Assembly (NCBI RefSeq): GCF_000238595.1
Contig: NZ_AGTS01000044.1
Span: 1-46,250, forward strand
Reading direction: 5' to 3'
Origin: Acidovorax sp. NO-1
GTDB taxonomy: Bacteria > Pseudomonadota > Gammaproteobacteria > Burkholderiales > Burkholderiaceae_C
DNA length: 46,250 nt
Made by a program: the position numbers and the translations under genes. Shown here one piece after another: positions 1-8,213 of this stretch. The notes beneath the pieces are model-generated. The model searched no databases and had not been told where the DNA came from. It saw only the letters and a list, made by a program, of their open reading frames with translations. Numbering within the stretch: position 1 is the stretch's first letter; every line of letters starts with the position of its first letter.

Positions 1-352
1 TTAGCTGTTGAGAATTGCTCCGGAGTGACGCTATTGAATCAGGGCAGTAGAGTTTTGCTAAGGGGCAAACCAATTGATGAGAAGTTGTCCCCCCCCTCAT
101 TGCGATGTCAGTGATGTGCAACGGCCCTTGGAGGCCTCAGCGCTCGGCGCGATTTGGCCTTCACAGGCAAGAGCGAAAAGTTAGGAGTTCCGGGGGGGCT
201 TGAACGGGAAGCTCTGTGCGGCAGAAGCACAGCATCGGCTTTGTCAGCGCGATTTCTGACGGACCTTGCGATTCCGGGTGAGGGCGAAGTTGGAGAACGT
301 GGCTGAAGGGATGTCGCCTACTTTGCTAGTTTCTCCAGGGGCTTCCCGGCCA
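1..352. other. Left edge without a recognisable gene
   Basis: I see no convincing coding frame, RNA gene or repeat here. The TTA at the extreme left would be a minus-strand stop, but that frame meets another stop (TAG) within about a dozen codons, so it is not the end of a gene. There are runs of C at about 90-96 and of G at about 192-197. The stretch lies downstream of the minus-strand XRE gene. Confidence 0.5.
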
Positions 353-673
353 CTATTCGCTCAGTAATTTCCGAACGGCCAGGCGAGCACGTGGGGCGGC
401 CTTGCTGTAACGGAGCAGCATTTCCGCTATTTCGTCATCTTCATCTGCAAAGAAGAAAGCCACAGGCACACCCAGCACCTTGGCCAGTTTGCGCACGGTG
501 AGCAAGTCAGGGCGATGGATGCCCAGCTCGTAACGATTGATCCGCGTGCTCGCTACGAAGGCATCAATCCCAGCTTCGATCCCCAGCATTTTTTGAGACA
601 AGCCAGCGTTGAGCCTAGCCTGCTTGAGCCTGGCTCCCCACCGTTGATCCGCCTCTGACATCTCTCGTCCCAT
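353..673 (-). CDS. XRE-family helix-turn-helix transcriptional regulator
   Basis: A short DNA-binding protein of the Cro/C1 (XRE) type, about 102-106 residues. The helix-turn-helix occupies roughly residues 12-70, with the typical pattern ARLKQARLNAGLSQ followed by INRYELGIHRPDLLTVRKLA. The acidic segment ADEDDEIAEML follows and may mediate dimerisation. The start is either the ATG at 673 or, more like other XRE proteins, the ATG at 661 (MSEADQRW). A perfect palindrome, CTACG-N5-CGTAG, lies 5 bp upstream of the first start, and related sites lie on the flagellin side, so self-regulation and control of the divergent peptide/flagellin unit are likely. That link is inference. Confidence 0.85.
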   Translation of the reverse strand: MGREMSEADQRWGARLKQARLNAGLSQKMLGIEAGIDAFVASTRINRYELGIHRPDLLTVRKLAKVLGVPVAFFFADEDDEIAEMLLRYSKAAPRARLAVRKLLSE

Positions 674-677
674 AGGA

Positions 678-692
678 CTACGAGAGTCGTAG
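678..692. promoter_or_regulatory. Operator-like palindrome CTACG-N5-CGTAG, site 1
   Basis: CTACG-AGAGT-CGTAG; the inverted repeat extends one more base on each side (A/T). It sits immediately upstream of the XRE start, where a bound repressor would block its own promoter or ribosome binding site. The same half-sites recur at 854 and 924, which argues against chance. Confidence 0.6.
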
Positions 693-711
693 TTATGCCA
701 CTTTATTGATA

Positions 712-726
712 CTACGAGTTGCGTTG
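712..726. promoter_or_regulatory. Operator-like palindrome, imperfect site 2
   Basis: CTACG-AGTTG-CGTTG differs by one base from the perfect half-site. It lies 34 bp from site 1, about three helical turns, so a cooperative second site for the same regulator is plausible. Confidence 0.4.
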
Positions 727-853
727 TATAGGCCGTGCAACCTGACGATGAACGCGGCCAGCACCTCTTCAGTGGCCCGCCAGGACGTTCTGAGCACGAT
801 AGCGTGATGAAAGCCTCGGGCTGTCACCCCGCCTCCCCCCATTTGCCTCAAAG

Positions 854-868
854 CTACGAATTACGTAG
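854..868. promoter_or_regulatory. Operator-like palindrome CTACG-N5-CGTAG, site 3
   Basis: CTACG-AATTA-CGTAG, extended to a 6-bp arm by flanking G/C. It lies 70 bp before site 4, upstream of the peptide/flagellin unit. Confidence 0.55.
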
Positions 869-923
869 CCATCACCAGCTACTTCCTGCCTTTGATGGCT
901 GCCTATCTGAATATTCTCGATTG

Positions 924-938
924 CTACGATTTACGTAG
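924..938. promoter_or_regulatory. Operator-like palindrome CTACG-N5-CGTAG, site 4
   Basis: CTACG-ATTTA-CGTAG, nearly identical to site 3. It ends 52 bp before the ATG of the 35-residue peptide gene, so it probably overlaps or adjoins its promoter. I see no canonical sigma-28 flagellar promoter (TAAA-N15-GCCGATAA type) in this stretch. Confidence 0.55.
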
Positions 939-990
939 TTTTAGACGAAGGTCGAGACGGCCTGTAGCAGCAGGAGGAGGAGGAGCATCA

Positions 991-1098
991 ATGACGGGGA
1001 GGCAGACTTTGAATGGACTGAGGAATGCACTCATAGGCGTTGGTGCGATAGGGGCCGTTGCGGCGTGGATTGGAGCAGCGGAAGTGGCATGGCACTGA
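991..1098 (+). CDS. 35-residue hydrophobic peptide upstream of flagellin
   Basis: A small open frame starting [19 protein letters not shown] very strong Shine-Dalgarno run (AGGAGGAGGAG, 973-985) lies 5 nt before its ATG. The basic N-terminus (R4, R11) is followed by about 20 hydrophobic residues (roughly 13-33), as in a single membrane segment. Its end overlaps the flagellin start by 10 nt in another frame, so the two may be translationally coupled. It could be a membrane peptide, a leader peptide that drives flagellin translation, or a chance frame. I do not recognise a family. Confidence 0.5.
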   Translation: MTGRQTLNGLRNALIGVGAIGAVAAWIGAAEVAWH

Positions 1099-2675
1099 CC
1101 ATTTCCACCAACGTTCCTTCGCTGAATGCCCAGCGCAACTTGAGCGCGAACCAGGCAGGCTTGGCTACAACCATGCAGCGCCTGTCTTCGGGCATGCGTG
1201 TCAATACGGCCAAGGATGACGCTGCGGGCTTGGCGATCAGTGAGCGCATGCTGACGCAGGTGAAAGGCATGGATGCCGCCAAGCGCAATGCCAACGACGG
1301 CATCTCGCTAGCTCAGGTGGCCGAAGGTTCAATGCAGAAGATGACCGAAATCCTGCAACGTGGCCGCGAGTTGGCGGTACAGGCGGCTAACGGCACCAAC
1401 TCCCGGAGTGACCGCCAAGCCCTGTTTGCCGAATACTCCCAATTGCTTCAAGAGTTTGAGCGCATGTCTCAGACGGCCAACTTTAATGGTCACAAGCTCT
1501 TGGACGGCAGCTTCACTGCGCAGACGTTTCAGGTGGGAGCCAACGCGGGGCAAACCATTGATGTGTCAGTGCCCGCGTTGAAGAGAAGCACTGTTGGTGT
1601 TTACGGTAGGTTTCTAGAAGACACTTTCGCGTTGTCGCGGGGAGCTTCACAAGGATTCAATAACTGGGTTGCTACTTCGCTACCCGCAGGAAGAACCTTT
1701 GGTATTGATGGTGTTGAATTTCCGGGAGACGACATATTGTCGATGGCGGATCTTGCAGAAAAACTGAAATCCAATTCACCTAATGATGTAGCAATAGAAG
1801 CTAAAACGAAAATAACTTTGGTCATCCCCCCGAATCCGAATGGCTTGGTGACAATCAGTCTCGTTGCTGGCGAAGACTACAGCAAAGCGCGAACACTCTC
1901 ATTAAACTGGGACGGCTCCAGTGCAGCAGGGCTGGCTGCTATGCGCTCCATCAATGAGCTATCGAGCATCACTGGAATCCGGGCAGAAGATTTCCGTCCT
2001 GCCGAACTGCCTAGTGGCTCCACGGATTTAAATGGGAATCCAATCAACTATCCGATTTTTCGCCTAGTGAGCGATACAGGAGAAAACATACATGTGCTAA
2101 ATAACTCCAATCCAGCTGCGTTTGTCAGCTTGGCAGATGCCAACTATAGTGAATATGGAGTTTCATATAGTTGGTTCTATGGTGCGAATTCCATGTTGGG
2201 CAGCGGTCAGTTTGGAGTTGACGACGCATACGCCATTGGGGATATTTCATATGTGTCTGATTCCCCAATTTCATTGAAGTGGGATGGTGGTTATGACGTT
2301 GATGGAAATGAAATCGGCCTCTTACCATCCAACGGCTGGTTTTCCGCCAAACAAACAACAATAGATCAGATATCTTTTGATTCCACAGCGGATGCAAGTC
2401 GATCTCTACGTATCTTTGATGCGGCCATCAACCAAGTATCTAGAGCGCGTGCTGACTTGGGTGCCGTGCAGTCGCGTTTCGAGGCCACCATTGCCAACTT
2501 GGAAATCTCGTCAGAAAACACCGCAGCCGCCCGCGCACGTATCGTTGACGCCGACTTTGCCCAAGAGACTGCGCAACTGGCGCGACAGCAAATCCTGCAA
2601 AACGCAGGCACTGCGATGGTGGCGCAAGCCAATGCAGTGCCGGAGCAGGTGCTAACCCTGCTCAAGGGGATCTGA
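1089..2675 (+). CDS. Flagellin (orphan copy)
   Basis: The filament subunit of bacterial flagella, 528 residues. The conserved N-terminal D0/D1 coiled regions are present (residues about 1-160, with [16 protein letters not shown]), as is the C-terminal D1/D0 region (about 440-528, with [20 protein letters not shown] and the final [20 protein letters not shown]). The middle third is surface-exposed in this family and is lower in GC than its surroundings (about 1600-2400), consistent with a variable D2/D3 domain acquired or diverging fast. The ATG at 1089 gives the family's MALTISTNV start. No other flagellar gene is nearby. The gene ends 1 bp before the convergent DUF4124-like gene. Confidence 0.93.
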   Translation: MALTISTNVPSLNAQRNLSANQAGLATTMQRLSSGMRVNTAKDDAAGLAISERMLTQVKGMDAAKRNANDGISLAQVAEGSMQKMTEILQRGRELAVQAANGTNSRSDRQALFAEYSQLLQEFERMSQTANFNGHKLLDGSFTAQTFQVGANAGQTIDVSVPALKRSTVGVYGRFLEDTFALSRGASQGFNNWVATSLPAGRTFGIDGVEFPGDDILSMADLAEKLKSNSPNDVAIEAKTKITLVIPPNPNGLVTISLVAGEDYSKARTLSLNWDGSSAAGLAAMRSINELSSITGIRAEDFRPAELPSGSTDLNGNPINYPIFRLVSDTGENIHVLNNSNPAAFVSLADANYSEYGVSYSWFYGANSMLGSGQFGVDDAYAIGDISYVSDSPISLKWDGGYDVDGNEIGLLPSNGWFSAKQTTIDQISFDSTADASRSLRIFDAAINQVSRARADLGAVQSRFEATIANLEISSENTAAARARIVDADFAQETAQLARQQILQNAGTAMVAQANAVPEQVLTLLKGI

Positions 2676-2676
2676 G

Positions 2677-3165
2677 CTAGCAGTTCAGGTCGTTGAACTG
2701 TTTGCGAGCTTTGTACAGCTCCACGTCGGCCAGGGCTTTGTCAGTGGGAGTGGCTGTGGCGGCTCGCTGCTTGAGTTCAGGCAGTTCGGTATCCAGCCGG
2801 GTGCATTCCGCTTTGTCTCTAGGGCTGAGTTTGAATCGGTGCTTGTGGACCCGGTACTGCTCAGGGGTCATGCCTGTTAGTGGCTTCAAGGCATCGGCCA
2901 TCAAGGCATTGTGTTCAGCCCGCTGCACATCAGCGCCCTTGCGGCTGGCACCGGTCATTTTGTCCATGCCTTGTGTGGGTGTCGTGTCAATTTCCTTGGC
3001 CCCTACACAAGGTGCATCAGAGTAGCTCACCTTGCCTGCCGTCTCGCAGCGGTAGACAGGTTTTTGGGCGTGGGCAGGGAAACTGAAACTCAACAGGCCC
3101 AGCAGGGCGAACGACCAATGAAGGTGGCGAGTCAGGTTCAAACCTGAAGAAGACAATAAGCGCAT
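2677..3165 (-). CDS. Exported DUF4124-like protein
   Basis: A 162-residue protein with an N-terminal signal peptide (hydrophobic core FALLGLLSFSFPAHA, probable cleavage after AHA). It is followed by a DUF4124-type motif, VYRCETAGKVSYSDAPC, with two cysteines that could form a disulphide in the periplasm. The remainder is helical and charged and ends in a cysteine. I chose the start at 3165 because it leads straight into the signal peptide. The gene lies 16 bp downstream of the Mrr-type gene on the same strand and is probably co-transcribed with it. Function unknown. Confidence 0.75.
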   Translation of the reverse strand: MRLLSSSGLNLTRHLHWSFALLGLLSFSFPAHAQKPVYRCETAGKVSYSDAPCVGAKEIDTTPTQGMDKMTGASRKGADVQRAEHNALMADALKPLTGMTPEQYRVHKHRFKLSPRDKAECTRLDTELPELKQRAATATPTDKALADVELYKARKQFNDLNC

Positions 3166-3181
3166 TGGTTTCAAACTCGAA

Positions 3182-4102
3182 CTAGCTGGCAGCCGCGGTT
3201 CCCCGGCATTTGGGGTAGGTGGTGCAGCCCCAGAATGTGTTGCCGGCATTGGCCCCTTGTCTAGCGGTGCGCAGTGCCATAGAGGCACCACAACGTGGGC
3301 ATTCAGGTTGGGCAGGAGCCTTGGCGGTAGCCTGGGGAGCTTGGACTGCCGATTGGGGTTGAGGTGCCGGGCTCCCCATTGAGCTGGGAATCTCGCGTTG
3401 TGGGGCTACTGGTTGGCCTTGGGTGCTCCGAGCCTGCTGAATCATGGCAAAGAGCCGAGGGCCGTCAACGAGTTCGATGTTGCGCCCTTGGGCGAAGTCT
3501 TTGGCATCGGTCGTAAACCGCCCCGAGGTGACGACAAAGCCGCCTGTGGCGCCTTTGGCAGCCATGACGCCATAGAGTTCACGCACGGTGGTCACGCCCA
3601 CTCTGTAGGCCTTCCACTGTTTGCACTGCACAAAGAATTTTTCTGACCCCTTGACCAGAACGAGATCGACGCCGCCATCAGGGCCGCCCCCGCCGATTTC
3701 TGCCACGCGGTATCCCTGCAGTCGGTAGGCTTCACCGACCAGCAGCTCAAACTCCCGCCAGCTCATGCCGTCCAGGGCGTCGGCATTGCGTGCTTGTGCC
3801 ACGTCCGAAACCAGGGCTTGGCGCTGTTTGCGCCGCCAGGCTGAAAGGGCTGCCGCTGCAATACACAGCAGCGGCACGATGTACTGACCGGCGTTTGCCA
3901 GGCCGTGGATGATGGCCTTTTGCATCATGGCCCCCACCATGGCGCCTCCTTGGCCTTGAATGTCAGAGGCTTGGATGGGTACCGCTAGGCGGTGCAGCAA
4001 GAAATAGCTGACCGCTGCGAGCACCAGGCAGACCCACCAGGGGAGCATGGCAAGCAAGTCCAGGACATCTTCTAATGGACTGGATTTCTTGCGTCTGGCC
4101 AT
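3182..4102 (-). CDS. Membrane-anchored Mrr-type restriction endonuclease with zinc ribbon
   Basis: 306 residues. Two membrane segments (about 21-37 and 73-89) precede an Mrr_cat-type nuclease domain (about 108-225). The expected PD-(D/E)xK core is visible: D146 in PDGGVDLVL and Q159-C-K161 in FFVQCKQWK. A Pro/Gln-rich linker leads to a C-terminal zinc finger of the topoisomerase type (C268, C271, C293, C299). Mrr-family enzymes cut modified foreign DNA; the membrane-anchored, zinc-finger form is common but poorly characterised. The start at 4102 has a clear GGGAGG ribosome binding site. It is divergent from the RloC-like gene. Confidence 0.88.
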   Translation of the reverse strand: MARRKKSSPLEDVLDLLAMLPWWVCLVLAAVSYFLLHRLAVPIQASDIQGQGGAMVGAMMQKAIIHGLANAGQYIVPLLCIAAAALSAWRRKQRQALVSDVAQARNADALDGMSWREFELLVGEAYRLQGYRVAEIGGGGPDGGVDLVLVKGSEKFFVQCKQWKAYRVGVTTVRELYGVMAAKGATGGFVVTSGRFTTDAKDFAQGRNIELVDGPRLFAMIQQARSTQGQPVAPQREIPSSMGSPAPQPQSAVQAPQATAKAPAQPECPRCGASMALRTARQGANAGNTFWGCTTYPKCRGTAAAS

Positions 4103-4439
4103 GGTTCCTCCCGATGTTTTTGTGGCGTTTGCACTATTTTGGCGCAAGCGTTTGATCATGCCTGAGTGACAGTGGGGCGCTCGAAGGCCGGGAAGCAGCT
4201 AGTGGGGTGCTGTGCCGATACCAGAACGCGAATTGCTGCGCTAAGCGACTGCTGTGCAGCGAGAGCTGCCCTTCGCTTGCACTAGCCGAATTCACGCTGA
4301 CTGGCAGCAAGTGGTCGCTGACGTCGACGACCATGTGACGCATGAAGGTGGCTACCTCCTAAAAGGTGACATACCATCTTCGAGCTGGAGCGTAAAAGTC
4401 AACTCCCCCCGGCGACACCGCAATCAAAGGAGGTAGCTG
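4103..4439. other. Divergent intergenic region, mrr-like / RloC-like
   Basis: The region contains the promoters of two divergent genes. A 60-codon plus-strand frame (4254-4436) runs across it but has no ribosome binding site or recognisable product, and it ends inside the Shine-Dalgarno region of the next gene. The only clear structure is the inverted repeat 4351-4360 / 4428-4437, described separately. Confidence 0.5.
4351..4437 (+). promoter_or_regulatory. Inverted repeat that can mask the ribosome binding site of the RloC-like gene
   Basis: GCTACCTCCT at 4351-4360 is the exact reverse complement of AGGAGGTAGC at 4428-4437, and the second arm contains the whole Shine-Dalgarno sequence of the gene starting at 4440. 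Two further G-U pairs can extend the stem outward. If the transcript begins upstream of 4351, the two arms can form a 10-12 bp helix closing a loop of 67 nt and hide the ribosome binding site. Translational control is inferred from this pairing. Confidence 0.55.
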
Positions 4440-7052
4440 GTGACGATTCTTCAAGAAATTCATGCTTGGTCGAAAGGCCTCCCCGCCTGGCAACAAGACG
4501 CCATCGCGCGCATCTACGAGAGCCGCGATTTGAACGCGGAGGTAGTTGGAAATCTGTATGCCCTCGCCAAGAGCGAGGCGGGAATTGAAGACCCAGAGGA
4601 TCGCCTACCCAAAGCACTCGACGATGCGCAGGTGGCGGCCCCTTCCGATCCAGCCCGACTTGTGCAACTGCTTGCAATCAAGGAACTTGCAAACGTCAAT
4701 GCCTTGGCTTCGGGAGGCAGCCTCCCAATCGCAGAAGCTGGCTTGACGGTAGTCTATGGTGAGAACGGTGCAGGCAAGTCGGGATACTCGCGAATCCTCA
4801 AGCACGCCTGCCGTGCGCGCGATCAGCGCGAAGCCATCCTTCCTGACGCGAAGATGGATCCTGCGAAGGCTGGGAAGCCCTCTGCAAAGTTTGACGTGGT
4901 CATCGATGGAGCCAAGTCTGAACTCACGTGGACAGTTGGCAGCACTCCTCCGGAGCCGCTATCGGAGATCGCCATCTTCGACACCCACTGCGCCAGGGCC
5001 TATATCGACAATCATGGCGACTTTGCCTATCGCCCTTATGGTCTGGACATATTGGAAGTTTTGGTGGGGCTCTGCGGGAAGCTGCGAGTACTGGCCACGC
5101 AAGAGAAGGCAGCTAATACGCCTACCAATGCAGCATACGCAGCCATTGCCACGCAGCAAACACCGGTGGGACGGGCCCTGCTGGCCATTCCTGGCGCAAC
5201 AAAAGCCGCCGACATTGAAGCCCTCGCTACGCTTTCCGATGCTGAGTTTTCGCGGCTTGAACTGCTGACCAAAACCCTTTCAGAGACGGATCCAAAGCAA
5301 AAGGCGCAAGCCTTGAGGCAGCGGGCAGCACGATTGAAAGAGCTTAAGGGCCGCATCGACCTTGCATTGCCACTGATCGACAGCGCCAAGATTGCCGCCT
5401 TGCAGGAGTTGATTGAAAGGTCGAAAGTAGCCAAGGCTGCAGCCGATCTTGCCGCTGCGGACTTCAAGGCAAAGGAAGGACAGTTGCCCGGAACGGGTGG
5501 CGAGGAATGGAAGGCGCTGTTCGAGTCCGCCAGAGCTTTCGCAAGGATTTCGCTCCCGGATCAGCAAATGGGAGAGTTGCCCGATGGTGCATTCTGCCCG
5601 CTGTGCCAAAACGTCTTGGGCAGTGACGGCTCAGCTCGCATGTCGCGCTTCGAGGCGTTCATACAGCAGGATTCCGAGGCGAGGGCCAAGAATGCCCGAG
5701 CCGAGGCTGAGGCAGCCTACAGGGCTTTGCAGGCAGCTAACTTGAACTTACTGATTGGGGCAGCTCTAGCTGAGGAGTTGAAAGAGATCGATGCGGCCCT
5801 TGCCGATCAGTGCACAGCTCTGCAGAGCTGCCTTACCACCCGCCAGCGGCAGAGCATGGAGGCGTCCGCAGGGAAGCTTGCTTGGGAGCAGATTCAACCT
5901 ATCGCCGAGATCCCTTGCGGCAAGCTTGAGGCTCATGCATCCAGCCTAATCGAACAGGCCACGGCGCTTGAGGCCACCGCCGATGAGAAGTCGAAGGCGG
6001 CCATGGAGCAGGAAAAGCTGGAGTTGGAGGCTCGAAAGCGCCTTGCCGAAGTAAAGGCGGCGGTGCTCGATGCAATCGCCAAACACGATCTGTGCGCGAA
6101 GCTGCAGGCGTGCATCAATGCAATGGATACACGCGCGATATCTCGCAAATCCACAGAGCTTTCACGGACGATGGCCAGCCAAGAACTCGCTGATGCGCTC
6201 AATGCTGAGCTTCGCTGCCTCAAAGTCCATGAGTTGTATATCGGCATGAAGCCCGAGTCCCCAGGGGGCAAAACTCAATTCAAGCTGACGCTGCAGCTTC
6301 CCGGAGGTGGCGCGCCATCCGCAGTCCTAAGCGAAGGTGAACAACGTGCCATCGCCATCGCATCCTTCTTGGCGGAGATCAAACTCGGAAAGGGCAAAGG
6401 TGGCATTGTCTTTGACGACCCCGTCTCCTCCCTTGACCATCGACGCCGTTGGGAGGTGGCAGAGCGCCTCGCGCAGGAATCCAAAGTCAGGCAGGTGATC
6501 ATCTTCACCCACGACATCTACTTCCTCGCAATCTTGGAACAGAAGGCTGAGGCCGTTGGCGCATCGCTGGCCAAGAACTACATCCGAAGGACTGTCAACG
6601 GCTTTGGCGTCCACTCCCAAAGTCTCCCGTTCGATGTCGAAGGAACCAAGGCGCGTGTGGGTCAATTACGGCAAATGCAAGTAGATGCCCAGCGAGCCAA
6701 AAAAGACGGAGATGATGACCGTCATCGAATGCTAACTACTGCGGCTTACGGGCGACTGCGCCTAGCCTGGGAGCGTTGTGTCGAAGAAGTCTTGTTCAAT
6801 GGCGTTGTCCAACGTTTTGGCGAAGGCGTGTCCACACAAAAGCTCAAAGCCGTTGTAGTGACTGACGATGACTACAAGCAGATCGAAGCTGGTATGTCGA
6901 AGAGCTCGAAGTTTGAGCACGATGCGGCCAGCCCGGTTGGACGGCTTCCAATTCCGGATCCGGAAGAACTCTTGGCAGACATCGAAAACCTTGAAGCTTT
7001 CCGCGTGGCAGTGGACAAACGCAATCGGCAGGGAATACCAGCGCGGGCATAG
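4440..7052 (+). CDS. Zinc-hook SMC-like ATPase, RloC/PrrC-like (AAA_13) candidate anticodon nuclease
   Basis: 870 residues, starting at GTG 4440 behind AAAGGAGG. ABC/SMC-type ATPase motifs are complete: Walker A GENGAGKS (107-114), signature LSEGEQ (from 630), Walker B ending D659-D660, D-loop SSLDH, and switch H691. Between them is a long coiled coil with a CxxC zinc hook (C386-P-L-C389). The layout matches RloC and related AAA_13 proteins, which couple a DNA-damage-sensing ATPase to a tRNA anticodon nuclease. The C-terminal tail has R774-x3-E778 and H827, the residue types of the PrrC/RloC active site, though the spacing to the His is longer than in PrrC. Nuclease activity is therefore only a hypothesis; a DNA-repair ATPase is the alternative. 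Confidence 0.8.
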   Translation: MTILQEIHAWSKGLPAWQQDAIARIYESRDLNAEVVGNLYALAKSEAGIEDPEDRLPKALDDAQVAAPSDPARLVQLLAIKELANVNALASGGSLPIAEAGLTVVYGENGAGKSGYSRILKHACRARDQREAILPDAKMDPAKAGKPSAKFDVVIDGAKSELTWTVGSTPPEPLSEIAIFDTHCARAYIDNHGDFAYRPYGLDILEVLVGLCGKLRVLATQEKAANTPTNAAYAAIATQQTPVGRALLAIPGATKAADIEALATLSDAEFSRLELLTKTLSETDPKQKAQALRQRAARLKELKGRIDLALPLIDSAKIAALQELIERSKVAKAAADLAAADFKAKEGQLPGTGGEEWKALFESARAFARISLPDQQMGELPDGAFCPLCQNVLGSDGSARMSRFEAFIQQDSEARAKNARAEAEAAYRALQAANLNLLIGAALAEELKEIDAALADQCTALQSCLTTRQRQSMEASAGKLAWEQIQPIAEIPCGKLEAHASSLIEQATALEATADEKSKAAMEQEKLELEARKRLAEVKAAVLDAIAKHDLCAKLQACINAMDTRAISRKSTELSRTMASQELADALNAELRCLKVHELYIGMKPESPGGKTQFKLTLQLPGGGAPSAVLSEGEQRAIAIASFLAEIKLGKGKGGIVFDDPVSSLDHRRRWEVAERLAQESKVRQVIIFTHDIYFLAILEQKAEAVGASLAKNYIRRTVNGFGVHSQSLPFDVEGTKARVGQLRQMQVDAQRAKKDGDDDRHRMLTTAAYGRLRLAWERCVEEVLFNGVVQRFGEGVSTQKLKAVVVTDDDYKQIEAGMSKSSKFEHDAASPVGRLPIPDPEELLADIENLEAFRVAVDKRNRQGIPARA

Positions 7053-7358
7053 CCAAGACAAACCGAAGGCGCGATATATCCATGCACGCCCGCCCCCCGC
7101 AACTAGTGCCCATGTATGGCATGGAGTGGATGAATGGTTTCCGGACGTAGGCGCACCAACTCAACAGCACCCGCTTTTGTCATATGCCTCGGATCCGATC
7201 ATCTCTGACCGTAGAGCATCCGTAGGTCAACCACTACTGAGCCCCTGGTTTCGCTCCCGCCGCCTGGTTGAGGCAATGCGCTAACCACCCAGATGACCGG
7301 TCGGGGAATGAGCGGTCATTGGCCAGGAATGACTGACGACCCGCTCCCAGCCTGAAAC
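7053..7358. other. Intergenic stretch between the RloC-like gene and the IS66 element
   Basis: No gene is supported. The right part, from about 7292, is the left half of the palindromic element into which the IS66 element jumped. The rest (7053-7290) shows nothing I can name. Confidence 0.5.
7351..7358. repeat. IS66 target-site duplication, left copy
   Basis: CCTGAAAC directly abuts the left inverted repeat and is identical to 10368-10375. Eight bp is the normal duplication length for the IS66 family. Confidence 0.9.
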
Positions 7359-7419
7359 GTAAGCGTGGCCCCAAGGCCCTTCTTGTGAGGAGCGGAGGGT
7401 CAATGCAGGATATGTCCAT

Positions 7420-7824
7420 ATGCAAGACAGTGGACACACCCCAGAGTGGAACGGCCCGACGGTGGAGCGAGTCATGCGCAACGGCAAGCGCATCTACGTC
7501 TCGGCCTTCAAGGCCTGGCTGGTGGAGCAAGCGCTCAAGCCAGAGGTTTCGGTTGCCGGCCTGGCACTTCGCCACGGTGTCAACGCCAACCAGCTTCGCA
7601 GCTGGATGAAACTCGAGCACTGGCAGTCCTCACCTCATACGTTGTTGCCGGTCACGGTCGTCGCAGACGCTCGGCCAGCTGAGGTGGTGGCCACCACAAA
7701 CGCTCGTCAGCCAACCCAACCCAAGGGGGTGATGGAGATTGAGGTGGGCGGCACTGTCATCCGTCTGCGCGGCCCAGTGGATACCGAGCAACTCAAGGCG
7801 GTGCTGGCCGTGGTGCGCGCATGA
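7420..7824 (+). CDS. tnpA: IS66 accessory protein TnpA-type
   Basis: A 134-residue IS66 first gene. It has a helix-turn-helix of the transposase IS3/IS911-like type (about residues 28-62; FKAWLVEQALKPEVSVAGLA then HGVNANQLRSWMK), followed by a short C-terminal beta-rich segment (VMEIEVGGTVIRLRG). It likely binds the element's ends. Its stop overlaps the start of the next gene by ATGA, so translation is coupled. Confidence 0.88.
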   Translation: MQDSGHTPEWNGPTVERVMRNGKRIYVSAFKAWLVEQALKPEVSVAGLALRHGVNANQLRSWMKLEHWQSSPHTLLPVTVVADARPAEVVATTNARQPTQPKGVMEIEVGGTVIRLRGPVDTEQLKAVLAVVRA

Positions 7825-8168
7825 TCGGTTTGCCAGCGAACACGCGGGTGTGGATCGTGGCCGGCCACACCGACATGCGCAAAGGCTTCGACGGTTTGGC
7901 GGCAATGGTCCAAGGAGCTTTGAGCGAGAACCCGTTCAGTGGCCACGTCTTTGTCTTTCGCGGCCGGCGCGGCGACATCCTCAAAGTGCTGTGGTTTGAT
8001 GGCCAAGGTTTGCTGCTGCTGAGCAAGCGGCTCGAACGCGGCCGCTTTGTCTGGCCGCAAGCTGCATCCGGCGGCGTGTCTCTGACCTCAGCCCAACTCT
8101 CGATGCTGCTTGAAGGCATCGACTGGCGCATGCCGGCGCGCACGCACCGTCCCGATCTGGCGGCGTAA
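7821..8168 (+). CDS. tnpB: IS66 accessory protein TnpB (Orf2)
   Basis: 115 residues, the strongly conserved IS66 Orf2. Family motifs are clear: AGHTDMRKGFDGLAAMVQ, FVFRGRRGDILKVLWFDGQG and the final WPQAASGGVSLTSAQLSMLL. It is required with TnpA and TnpC for efficient IS66 transposition. The exact biochemical role is not known. Confidence 0.95.
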   Translation: MIGLPANTRVWIVAGHTDMRKGFDGLAAMVQGALSENPFSGHVFVFRGRRGDILKVLWFDGQGLLLLSKRLERGRFVWPQAASGGVSLTSAQLSMLLEGIDWRMPARTHRPDLAA

Positions 8169-8213
8169 AGCTTGGCAGTTGCGGGTCATTCCCGATGAGG
8201 TGAGACAGCAGAG

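Noticed and set aside
4254..4436. 60-codon plus-strand frame before the RloC-like gene
   Set aside because: No ribosome binding site, no recognisable product, and it ends within the next gene's Shine-Dalgarno; it probably is leader sequence.
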